DNA from: Brugia malayi
Taxonomy: Eukaryota > Nematoda > Chromadorea > Rhabditida > Onchocercidae
DNA length: 64,000 nt
Assembly: GCF_000002995.4 (NCBI RefSeq)
Contig: NW_025062479.1
Coordinates: 6,441,221 to 6,505,220, forward strand
Direction of reading: 5' to 3'
Shown: positions 1 through 12,300 of the stretch, piece after piece
Layout of the letters: each line of letters opens with the position of its first letter
Numbering within the stretch: the stretch's first letter is position 1
Translations under genes and position numbers: made by a program
Notes under the pieces: generated by a model
Told to the model about the DNA's origin: nothing
Database searches by the model: none
What the model saw: only the letters and a program-made list of their open reading frames with translations

Positions 1-1957
1 AAATCGGAATTCTGCTATGATCATTTACGCTAACAAAAGATCCTAGAACTTGTATATTTTTTGAAATCCATATGATTTAGGCAGCTACTGCACAAAATTC
101 CTTAATGCATCTTAATCGTTGCAATGACAGAGATGGCCAAATAGTACCAGCAATGTTGCATCAATTGTCCGCACTACACAGCAATCAGGTTCTTTTTGTT
201 CACTGCACTTATTTCAAACCCATTGGAAAGATGAATAGTTCTTTTTCCCTATTAAACGGAATTAATTATCTGAAAAACTTACACCGTAGTTGCGATATAC
301 TTGCTTACCCGGTTTTCTTACGCATTAATCGGTGATGGGAAGAGAAGGAAGAAACCTAATGAGTAAGTGCCTTCATTGATGAAAGATCACGAACTTCGTT
401 TTCTGACGAATTTGTGATTAAAAGAAAACTTGAACGATGAGAATTATCAAATGGAGTATTTCTTATCTATTCCCCTAGTGACTGCGAGGTTTTTTTTTTT
501 TTCTTTTTCAAGCATGTTAGATTTCCAAACAAAAAAGAATGTTTCGGAGGAACTGCAAAAAAAAGTAGCGGTTAATCCAAGTAGGAAATGGTTTATTAAC
601 TAATTTTAATCTGTTTTATGTTAAATATCTTTTTCTTGGTACCAAATCATTTTGTCATCGTAAGGAAATTTTACAAACTTTTGTACGAAAAATATCTCAC
701 TAGATCTGGAACAGAGACAGAATGAATGAATTCAGAACAATGAAAGTTATATTAAAGAGAAAAGATATTAAAAAGAGAAGTATTCGAAAAATTCAAAACC
801 ATTACACCAGAACATTAAGTGAAATTTTCAACGGTCATTGCCCGTGATATTCTCGCATGAAAATAGCTTATCCATAAGTCTATTTTTGAAGCAAATAAAA
901 TTTGCCTCCAAATTAAATGAAACCTGATGGGTCAGCTTGATCAGTTCAGAAACTCTCTATCTTTCGTTTCCGACGCCATACTTTCCTTGCTGATTTCATA
1001 GTCTTTCACAAGTTAGCTTTTCTTTCGAACCGCAACTGAATATTGGTACACCCGTTATTGTAATGAAGCTTGTTATTTTGCGAGCTGCAAGCAGCTTCAC
1101 TGGAATTCAATCACGATTTTTTCCTTCTTTCAATATTCATTTACATGATTCCTGATGGAATTCAATCACCATTTGAGGTCTTGGTTTTATAGCATTTCGC
1201 TAACCCGAACACACTGAAAAGTGCTGATTTAGACTAGCAGACCAAGAAAGGTTGTTAGAATCTTTTGTCTTCTTTTTTAAGATAATTACTTTTTCGCTTT
1301 AAGTTCACCCTGTCCCCTCATGTGAAATTGAAAGAGAGCTGCAGATCACATTGTTTTAAAATTATATCAGAGTCGCTAGCTGACCAAAGTTTAATACAAT
1401 TTCTAACTAATTAACTTCGAAGTACTGCAAACAGAAACAAAGTAATGGATATAGTGAGTCCAGAAAATGACATTGAAGTAGTTAAATTATTGTCTTATAG
1501 TAAATGATGAAATTATTGGAGATAGATAAGCAAATTTCAAACTAATGATGCCCATAAAATATCTCTGGTTGATGTGAGAGAGTTATTAGTTTGGAAGATA
1601 TATACAGTTTTGATTAAAATTACTGACTATTCATGTAGGAGGTAAGGGCAAAGCCAGGTAATGAATCTACACCGAATAAAAAAGAAATGAACCAAAGTCA
1701 GTTGAAATTATCTGAAGTTGGACCAACCTAGATGAAGTTGAAAAGTTATGATCTTAAGAAATATGTGGATAAACAAGTGAATATGAGCATTAACACAATT
1801 GAATGACGAGTTGCAGTTGCACTTGTCTGGCAGCACAATTTACGGTATCTTAAACTATAACTGTCAGCAAATCGCTTAAATTGTACGAAGGTCTCATATT
1901 GTTCATGCGTTAGTATGTTTTCGTTGACTTGAAAAAGTGAGTTGTGTTGTCTTGCAG
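1..1957. other. noncoding, nothing recognised
   Basis: AT-rich sequence with short poly-T and poly-A runs. The only longer open frame (105-335) has no splice context or recognisable protein signature. The segment ends at an intron-like TTGCAG acceptor at 1952-1957. Confidence 0.5.
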
Positions 1958-2176
1958 GTGGTCTTTGACTGGGGGCAAAGGTCGATGTACCTCAACATAT
2001 GATTTAACATGCGGTCAGGTAGGCTTAATAAGTTCAACTAAAAGGTTTCCTGTAAGTATGCTCACAACATGCAGGTTAATGAAGCCTACACGCCCATCAT
2101 CTTTCACCGGCTGGGCAACAAGCCAGAGGAGAATTTCAAACTTCAAATGAGAGCAGGAGGGAAGAGGAAGTTATAG
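1958..2176 (+). pseudogene. coding-like remnant with two in-frame stops
   Basis: Behind a TTGCAG acceptor, one reading frame runs for 72 codons with protein-like composition, including VVFDWGQRSMYLNI near the start and YTPIIFHRLGNKPEEN near the end. It is broken by TGA at 2000-2002 and TAA at 2039-2041 and ends at TAG 2174-2176. Local GC content is higher than in the surroundings. I do not recognise the family. The three pieces share one frame without any intron, which fits a decayed exon or an intronless copy better than an active gene. It could also be chance in a GC-richer stretch. Confidence 0.3.
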
Positions 2177-2199
2177 ATAGAACAGGGGTGGAGCGCAGA

Positions 2200-5031
2200 G
2201 GGAAGAGGAATTAACGGCCAGCGGCCTTCGTATGCAATTCACTATTTCACCCCTGTGGACAGATGACTGATGATGACGAGGACGGCTGGTTGTTGCAGCG
2301 GTTTCTGCTGCTACTGCTGTTACTGCCATGCAGCTATGCAGCCTCATTGTTTCTTTCGCACTGCTATTTCTGCATGTAGTAGTAGTATTGGTAGTGTTGT
2401 TGTCGTTAGCCAGAAGTCTCAGGGTACGTGTCTTCGACGTGTCCTCTGACAGGTCAACTTTTGCTTACGTTATCCATCCTACTTATTGTTTTCCAGCATT
2501 CTTAGCTACTACTGTTTGCTTTTCACGTCATTTGGGTAAGGTAATAAAAAGAGGAATTGTATGAAAGGTGAATTGCTGAACTCCTTTCGGGGTCACGACC
2601 TCTAGCATAAACTGCACTTTACTTCCGTGTCGCTTGATAAACAATCCACATAGATGGCAGTGTACTGACTCCTGTCTGTTGCGTTTGGTTAATCAATATT
2701 TTAGCGTAAGGAAACAAAGTATTATTTGCTGCATGGTTTGCTTGCTTGGAACATGTACGTTGAGAGATTGTACATCATTCTTATATGAAATGACCTCCTC
2801 GTTTCCCCAAACACATTAAAGCAACTATATTAAGCGCTTTGTCAGGATGGTGGCTTTCAGCTTCAATGGGATAACTTCCTAATGGAAATAGATTCACTGA
2901 AAAGTTATGCAAAATATATTGAATAGATGCACGGGGTCATAGACCTCAATTTCAAATGGCCCCACTGACTGTGCGAGGTCGTTGGGGCACCATCGCCGAT
3001 GATTTTTATACATTTGAGGTCGAAGACAGCTGCTGAACTCTGTCAGCTGTCCGTTGAATCTGTCCTACCGTCCCCTGTACCTACACTAACTTCTTATAGC
3101 TGTTGTTTTCCCTGCTTTCAAACTATTATATATCGACTTTCTTACAGTTCGCTTACAAAAGGTATAGCTTTTGAACTGCTCGTGGACCTTTTATTACAAT
3201 TAGTGCGAGCCACCTTGATGAATTATTTAGTAAGTTTCCAAGTTTAGATTTAATTGTGAATATATTTTGCTTTAATAAAAGCATTTTTTGGTATAATTCT
3301 TTCATATTTTCAGTGCTAAATTTGGCATACATGAAGAAAGGCATTATAATTGGTAATGACGCTCTTCATCACTGTAATAAATTTAATTCTAGTAAAGAGA
3401 CCATAGCCTGCTCTAGTTTTGACCTTGATGAGATAAGAATGTGAAGAGGGCAGAATAGTCTCATTGGATGGTTTTAATATAGAAGCAAAAAAAGTTCCAA
3501 AACGTAATTGTTGATAGGGGTAGTACAGCATGAATGAAGTGTATGTAAATAATGGGCAGGATTTTGAATGGTTCTTCAAAAAATTTAAAAGGCTTAGTTT
3601 GGGTCTATTACTTTGTTTAACTGCTCCTCAGTATGTAATTTTTAGCTCCAGATTAACAAATGAATTAAAAAGACAAGAGTTATTATTGTTATCGTTCCCC
3701 TTATGAAGATCAACGAAAGATATGACTTATATAGGTTGATCAACTATATTAGTGGCCATTTCAAAGTCCGAGTCTGAAGGCAACAAATGAGCAAACGTTT
3801 CCACATTTTTCCCAGTTTGATTCTAAAATCGAGATTAACGAATTACAATATAAAAAATTGAGGGTAATATAAAATTTGAAAAAAAAAAGCAGTAAATTGT
3901 TGGATTTTCCAAATTTGAGTCCAGAACGATGAATCGCTAGTGAGTCATTTTGATCCGCTCGCCAGTTTCACGTCATATTTTGAAGTTACTGCGTGCATAG
4001 AGAACACATCCCATACACGCAGTGCTTTTTTTTTAAGGGCTAGTGAAGCCACGAAAGCTATATCGGTCTGCAGATGTACGTTTGTGACAATCAGCAATGC
4101 ACAAACGGCAGTTACTGCTATATTGAATGGTCATTAGCGCCTTTCTCCCCTTTGATACAATTCTCAATCTCAGCTTTATATTTATCGACTGAGAGTGAAG
4201 TTATAATGTATTGATGAGGATGCTGTTAATAGCATTAATAGAAGTTAGGCGGAAGAATCGAGAATCGAGGTGGCTTGGAACATATCTTCTAGCAATTTAT
4301 TCGCTTTTTTCCACATGGTAGTTTAGTTGACAGATTCTTGCAGAATGAATAAGGTTGTATCGAGTGCGGAGAGCAGTATCACCATTACTGTCATCATGAC
4401 ACCCTCTCTGAGCAAAAGCAAGGAGCTTGTTCTATGTCCTTAACTTGTTGCAATACCATGCTGAATAGTAACAGCAAATAGTGGTTAGCTACTCACTGTT
4501 TGCTCCTAATATTAGTTACGATCTTAGAATGAGACTGTTGCTAAAGAGAAGTGGTTGATAGTGTGCTATTACTACTACTACTACTGCTGCGCTGCTGTCG
4601 CTGTTGTACAGTTAATGCTTCTTGTCAAAAAGAACGTATTTCAATAACCAGTTGTGTGCAACAACTCTCTCCCTTTGCTTCCAGTATCCCTGCATGGTAG
4701 GCGCATCGTGAGAGGAGGGGGAGGGAGCGGGTTGTTGTTGACAGCCGGTTATCGATCTTGGTTGACCTTTCGTCGGACTTATGTGAATAAAGCATGCAAA
4801 ATTGAATCGATAAAGTAGCCTCAGTCACTTTGCCAACAGAGCTGTCAATAGTTTGTCAGTTGTAGTTGCTTATGTCGGCTGCCTAACCTTACTATTAATC
4901 TTTCGAAGAATTGGGGTCACATATTGCGCTAACACGCATAGATATCCAATGTTCCAATATGAACGTGCAATTTAGAACTGTTCCAGGATTTGTTTGAAAA
5001 TCTATACTAAATACGGAATTAAATGTTTCAG
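2200..5031. promoter_or_regulatory. upstream region of the nuclear receptor gene
   Basis: No convincing exon is seen. Two GC-richer patches with CTG/CTA-type triplet repeats (about 2290-2420 and 4567-4800) stand out from the AT-rich background. They lie upstream of the first coding exon at 5032. A promoter or untranslated-exon role is inferred from position only; no TATA box or other core element was identified. Confidence 0.3.
4567..4615. repeat. CTA/CTG triplet microsatellite
   Basis: Consecutive ACT and CTG/CTGC triplets form an imperfect trinucleotide tract upstream of the nuclear receptor gene. Confidence 0.6.
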
Positions 5032-8000
5032 CTGATGGCAGCCGCAGCATCAGTTCATCATTCGTCGGCTGCAGGTAGTGTATCGCGTGGCGGCAGTGCG
5101 TCGTCACCTCATTGCACGTCGAATGCATCATCAGCAGTTCGGGATATGTGTGTCGAATTGTGTGTCGTATGTGGCGACAAGGCATCTGGAAGACATTATG
5201 GTGCTGTGAGCTGTGAAGGATGTAAAGGATTTTTCAAACGCAGTATCAGAAAGCAGGTACTTTGTTGCACATTTTGTAATAAGTCTTAATACTTCTTGAA
5301 TCAAATTTTATCACTTGATCGGTTTATCTCAGATTTGATTAGTATTCTAGAAGGCTTTTTTTTTTTCTTTACAGAATAAACTGACATCCAATTTTGTGAA
5401 CTTTTGCGTTTGTTTTGAATGGATGTTTGTACTGAAAACAAAGTTTGTGGAGTATCTATAGATAACTATATCTGTAGAATTAAATTTCCATATAACCAGT
5501 TATGGATTAAAAGAATTCGTTTACGTTATACCTTGTATTAGCCGTGGCTCGATGCATATTAATTAAAATATTTATTGTAATTTGGCACTTTATACTTTGC
5601 TTGCTGTTCCGGAATATGTATATGCATTTCATCAGTAAGAATCATCGCCTTCTGCTTTTAAACTTGAAGTTGAGTAATTTCAGATAGGATATGTGTGTCG
5701 CGGAACAAAGGATTGTCCGGTGACTAAGTTTCATCGTAATCGATGCCAATATTGTCGTTTGCGGAAATGTCTTACTATGGGGATGCGAAGCGAGTGTTAG
5801 TTTTCATTTGTTGATGCTTGCAATTGATATCGAAAGATTCAAAAAAAAAGAAAAAAAAAATGAAAAATACTTTAAACTGATGAGTGATTGATATAACTGC
5901 AGATAGCTTAATGATTTTATGGCTAGCACTATACACTTTTTTAAAAAATCAGAAATAGCCATCCCTGACTTAGAATCGTTCTGGTTTCAAAAGACATGTT
6001 GCATCACATAACCAGGCAGCTCTTCTGAACACGCTATGTAGCCGGTAACTGGGACTGGGGGTTTTAAGAAAGCACCAATTTGAATAAATGTTGCTACCAA
6101 TATGGTGTCAGTTTATTGATATCTTAAAATTGGTTTAATAGCAGTTCTGTTTTTGAAGCAGTTCAAGCGGAAAGACGACCTGTTGGTTCAGCATCGAATA
6201 GCGAAGCAGCACCAACAATGGTCGCAACAACATCATCTGCTTCGACTAGGCCTGAACCTTTAAAGGTTGATTTGTCCTTTGTCCAAAAGATTTACTTAGT
6301 ATCAATAAATTCAAGTTTTTAATGTGGTAGTGTGCTTATTATTATTATCTTTTAATAACACAACATTTAAGATTGTTGAATGTATTCTTGTTTACAGACT
6401 CCTCCAATTGTGAAGCACGAAAACGCTTTCATGAATGGCTTATTGGCAATCGTGAGAAACGAAGTGGCAAATACAGAGGTGATCTTCGTGAATTTTATGT
6501 CACTAATGCAGTTTCAGATGAATAAAATAAATTTGGATCATGAAGTTTTTGTGATTTTTTTCACACATATTTTTGACCATTTTTATTTCACAGCTAAAGC
6601 AAGAACCGAATGAAACAAAGAATTCAGAGACAATTGACATATCAGCAGCTAGTCCATTATCTGTAGTCCGACCTGCTTCAGTTAGTCCAGGACTTCAGTC
6701 TTCGATAATTAATGAGGTTCATTTTGAGTCAATTTCATGAATTATTTATTAGGAAAGATAAAAGTTTCTAGATTTATATGTCAGGGGTTTTTACAATATT
6801 ATGATGAATTCATTTTACATCTTTAAGAGGTTCTGCTTCCTTATCGTGATTATCTTACCAAAATACGCGAAATTGATTGGCAAGCAAACATATTATCTTG
6901 ACTAGAAGATTTCTGTTGGTTCACCCTTTTTTGTATATCGATGTTCTATAATTTACTATTTATTACACAGGATAAATTCGGTAGAGAGGATGATGAAACT
7001 ACAGTAGCGGCTTTTCTGAGTGCGCCTCTGTCAACGTCACCTTCATCCAGTGGCGCAAGTTCTTCATTACTTGAAGATGGCTCCTTAGTGAATTCTGAAG
7101 TGATTTTCATTACTTTTCCGAAACAGTCCCAGATATAATGAACATATTTGTAATATCGCTCTTTATAGTTTCTATCTCCGTGATGCGGCTACCGATCTAG
7201 AAATAAGCAATTCTCCTAAGCTGAATTTGTTCACTAGGTTTAAGAAGGAAAAAAATTCATTAATAAAAAGTGTATAGTTATTTCAGCTTTCTACTCCTGC
7301 GTTGTAGCACTGACTGATTTAAATGATTTTATCTCCTTCAAATTTCTTGTGCAATTAAAAAAAATTCTAAAGAATAATTTTCTTCAAAGATTTTTCCTTT
7401 TATTTGAATTTACAGCGAGCAAAGTTCGAATTACCAGTACCACAACCAATGCCTAGTGAATTAAATATACAATTTATATGTGAAACGGCCTCCAGGCTGT
7501 TATTTCTGTCTGTCCACTGGATGAAGAATTTTAAAGCAATCAGTTCCAAGTAAGTATTAGATTTGCTATTTTTGCTTCATGAGTTGAGCTACACATGCCG
7601 AACTACTTTTATTCCATATCTTTTATTGTCTTCTACTTATTAATCACTTTTTCCTGTAAGAAACCCAACGTTTTTAGTCACGTAACACATATTTGGATTC
7701 AGGCAGATGTTAAGACTCTGAAAACAGAGTTCATCACTTAACGATACGTTAATTTCGCCGTGACTGATCCCTGTATGAATAAATTTGCACGGTAACACTT
7801 CGATGAGCATTTTTTTTTTTCTAGTTAGCTGATTTGAAAGGAACTATTTTGTAAATATAAACAGATCTGTATAATTGTTCAATGCGATTATTCATTAAGT
7901 GAGGTTCACTGTTCTTCGAAAGGGTACTTAGTAAAAAAGTTTTTCCACCATATATATCAGATCTGCTAACTGATATCGATGCAATCAGATGTCTCGCCTT

Positions 8001-9321
8001 CAACTTTAATAAGTAAATTCAGTTCGGTTTCTTATGGCAGTTTCATTAATGTTAATTAATGTTGATTGACGTGCAATATAATTCATCGTTGTGATCTTTT
8101 TTTTTGAGTCTCAAATGTGTACTACTCGGCACCATTTTTTACGGCTTAATTTGATTAATTTAAACCTAGTTACACGAGATCGAGCAAGAGGGTTGGTAAT
8201 TATTGACGTTTTGGAAAGTTCTAGATCTTTGAAAAAGTAGAGGAATGCTGCAGTGCTACCGTATTATAAACCTGTGATATGTTACGCAGTATAGTGACTG
8301 TTACCTTATTACATCAGTTTAACTTCTTGCTTATTTTTCAGTCCTGGCTGCCTTGAACAGCTGATGAAATTAAAGTGGTGTGATCTCTTCATACTTGGCT
8401 TAATGCAGTGTTCAAATCAGTTTTGTCTTTCAAACATGCTGGCTGCTATGAGTACTCATTTAAGCGCTTGCTCACGAATAGGTACATTTATAAATATGGA
8501 TTCTTCTAGTATAATAGATCTCAAAAATTTCGTGTTCTCAATGTTTTTCGCAGGTCAACTAAAAACGGAACGGTTTGAAGAAGTGAATGAGCAGATTGGC
8601 TATTTGTTTAAGCTCGTGCAACGATTCGAGGAGCTAAAGTTGTCATCCATGGAATTTGCATATCTGAAATTAATCTCATTTACAGCAAACGGTTTGCCAA
8701 TTGTCTTCAGTAATTTAGTTTTAATGGCCATCTCGTTCTGTTAAGTCTAGACGATGGAACGGTGAATAAATTATATATGATTAGATTTTGACAAAAGAGT
8801 AGAATATTACGTATTTGCGAATACACACGTATTACTGTCATAAAATATTCTGCATTGAAAAATTGTACAGTTTTAGATAATTTTAGTAACAGTATAATGG
8901 AGTGGCAAGAACCGTTTGTTTTGCAGATCTCCCCAGTTCTTCAACGGACGCGAGTGTAAGGGCAATACATGCACAAGCGTTACAGGAACTCTATGAACAT
9001 ATATTATCTTTGAGCATTACGAATTGTGAGGATAGTGCTTCAGAAAATGACAATACTTCTGGAGCTGCAGCAGCTTCAACGGTGTACAATGCAATTGAAC
9101 GTTACAGTCATTTATTGCTGTTGTTGCCAACAATGCGGTGGTTCAAGCAAGCTGTACTAGTTGAACTGTTTTTCTCAGGTCTCATTGGCAGCTTATCAAT
9201 CGAAACTGTCATGCCATTTATTTTGGCGATGGATGTCATGAATGTTTTCGATGGTTCCACTGGCAGTGATTCGTTACCCGGCGCTCAGTCGCTCGCTAAT
9301 ATGTTTTGCAAAAATGACTGA
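5032..9321 (+). CDS. nhr-41: NR2C (TR2/TR4)-type nuclear hormone receptor, complete
   Basis: Ligand-regulated or orphan transcription factor of the nucleus. Exons, all joining in phase: 5032-5256, 5684-5795, 6159-6265, 6398-6478, 6594-6716, 6971-7099, 7416-7549, 8342-8481, 8554-8691, 8927-9321; with ATG at 5035 this gives 526 residues. The DNA-binding domain (about residues 43-110) has both four-Cys zinc modules (Cys43/46/60/63 and 79/85/95/98) and the P-box CEGCKG, followed by FFKRSIRK and [18 protein letters not shown] as in TR2/TR4. A Ser/Ala/Pro-rich hinge contains LKQEP, a psi-K-x-E sumoylation-type site. The ligand-binding domain (from about residue 258) shows [22 protein letters not shown] and [20 protein letters not shown], the NR2C signature. 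A short Ala/Ser-rich N-terminus precedes the DNA-binding domain. The ATG lies three bases after an AG acceptor, suggesting trans-splicing, although an upstream coding exon is not excluded. Confidence 0.93.
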
Positions 9322-12300
9322 TTTTGTTTAGTCGATACTGCTTCTGTGTTAATTTCGTTGTTATTTTAATAGCTAACTGATTGCATTTCAGTGTCAGCAG
9401 TACCTTTAGCTAAATTTACTAGTACTTCCCACTTAGACTGGAAAGTAACGATTAAGATTTTTGGCAGGAAAAAGCAGTTGTTGTTCATGAGATAAAATGA
9501 GAATATGTTTCTTTGACTAATCGACTAAAATAGATCATAATTCAGAAGTTTTAGCAATTAGACTCACTGAAGAGATTGGCTCTACTGTAGTTTAAGCAAA
9601 GATTTGCATTTATTTAGCGTATAACAACTTACTACTTTCTAAGTACTGCATTTATACCTTGCAATAAGTAGATAAAGGCTGGTTATGTGCTACTTTATCT
9701 GCTAGGGAGAGATGGCTGTTTATTACCCATTGCGGTGTGTCTTTTTGTATTACGTGAGGAGAAATGTGGTGAAGTTGTGATAATCATTTTTTGTTATAGA
9801 AATATCTTGTGGCAAGTGACATGAAACATTCACATACTTGTTTCTTTTTTCATATTTTGAGCTGTAAATATTGCGCATGTCATCAGAACCGTAGCGCTTT
9901 CATCATTTGTTTACATTGAAGCGAGTTAACTTATATTCTAATTATTTGGAATGTGAGCATTTTCTATTAATGTTGCTTTTATCTTTTTCTTCTGATCGTG
10001 AGAAGGAGGAAAAGTGTGCAATTGTGTCTTCGCTGAGCTATAGTTGGTAATTTTGGCTGTTTGTTTGTAGCAACATTTTTTATAGCTGTCACTGAATTTT
10101 TTTTCTCTCATTTCTATGCTAAATCTTTGCATAGCATATTGTTGATGGGATTTGTTTTTAGTTAAGTATAGGTCATGCATCCAGGTATGTTGTATCAAAA
10201 TATAGTTTTTTGAACTTCAAAGATAAATTGTAGATGAATATGATTCAGGAGCAAAATAGATGCATAAATGACATTTGCAATACTTATTCCTACTCGTTTA
10301 ACCTTTGTTTGAAACGTGCTGAAAACTGTGTAATTAGCTGAGTTAGTAAGATAATGATTTAGGATATGGCCTTTAAGTCCGTGGGGAATGTATTAAAGAT
10401 GTAAATTACTAACTATTCTGATGCTCAGTACACAACGCATTTTGCTTTATGTTATGAAGCTTTATTGTCGTGGAATGGATAAATTGTACCCTTATAGTCT
10501 ATTTTTGCTTCAGTTGCTCCGTGATATCTTGTTCCGTCAAATATTTCACATTACACCAAATGATTCTTGCAGTTTATCCTGATCTTCTAAACGTTGGCGC
10601 TGCTCGCTGCGGTTGTCTTTATAAGGATTAATGTATATTTTAAAAAGCGTCGCAGAGCGTTTATAAACGTGATTTTAGAATTTCAGGACGGTTTTTATAT
10701 TTTTTCTAGAGGATGATAATAAATGATGAAACATGAATGAGCTGAGGGAAGAGTACCGTTTGAGAAAAATTCAAATTGGATCTTCCGGGTGTTTTTGTTG
10801 AAGGAAGTTTTCCCGAATGCTTTTCTCAAATCAAGACTTGGATGTTATCCTTTCAGTGGCTCACTGGTTTCATTTGTTAGACATATGAGTTGTTTTTATC
10901 GTACCGCTACTTTCTGGAAGCTTTGTGGAATGATGATGGTTGAGGAACGCATTCATTCCTCTTCCTACCATTATTATTAAAACAGTTTTCAGTTTGTATG
11001 TGGTCGTTCGTTCATACTGCTTAATGAGTCATTGGTTTTTTCACTATTACAGTCGCTTACTGTTATTGAAGTAGAGTATATCGAATGTTTGCACATTCTT
11101 CATGCCTTCCAAGTAATATACTGTGATTTAATGTAATATACTCGAATTTTATTAGTCTTACTATAAGAGTCATTAGATATTTCTTAAATAAGACTGCCGT
11201 GTAGTAGAAGGGTGTAGGAAGAGGAAAAAAGAAAAAAGTTAACTGTCATCTCTACTGTTGCATACCATCTGCGGGGTTCATCAGGAATGGAGGCCAAGAT
11301 TCTGCAATCTTATGATTCGAGCTCAGTTCAGATCAAAAGTCAATAATCTTGCCTAGTTACTGTGCGTTGCTTGGCTTCTGTTCAGCTATTTAGAAATACA
11401 AAAGACTTAAAAGAATGAAATGAGGGATGAAGAAGAGATAAAAAGAGTAAGGTCATTGTTATAATCGACAGTCTTTGTTATTCGTATTCTCAGTAGATGT
11501 TTCAGATTAGATTCAGTACTATCTTGGTCTTAGGCTTGTGTAATAATGGTGCATATAAATATTTTCTTTCCTGATAACTTTATCAAAATACACGTGAATT
11601 TTTTTTCTTAGCACAGCACTTATATTTGAAGAAGAGTTTTAATGAAATAACTGTGTTTTCCCTACCGAAATCATAAATAAATGATTTATGAAATTCAGTC
11701 CTTATGGTTCAGTGCATGACCACTTTTAGTCCTGGAAGAGAATTTTTGGGTCATCATTTTTCCATTTTTATCCTACTTCTACTGGTATTGAGTCTCATCC
11801 TTTTTTTACCGAAAGTTCTTTACCATTCTCATCCTTCATCCTACCAGTCTCTATAACCTATGTCGTCTGATTACGTGTTTTGTGACAAGAACTATGTATA
11901 TACGATGCTAAACATATGCAGTTTCAATCACGAAAGCATTAAAATTTCCATTGCTAGAATGTGTTTTGAATATCTTATGGATTTAGACAGGGCACTCACT
12001 CTAAGTTAGAACCATATATTATAGTATCTAAGACATTGCTAGATTTTTTTAGGTCTCGAAATAAGGGTGGTTAAAAGAAGAAGATTCAAGATCGCAGCTG
12101 TTGTCTTTTATACAACATCCAGAGCAGTGGATTAGTTCTTGCACTTCTGGAGTTTTATATGCATGAATTGGATAATGATTCATGTAGCAATCTTATAATG
12201 GCGAAAGGAATTTTGATGCACTATTGGGGGCTTATTTCCAATCGTATCGCAAGTTTTTTTTTGTCCAAAATCTTAATAACTATTGCGGTATCTACCATGG

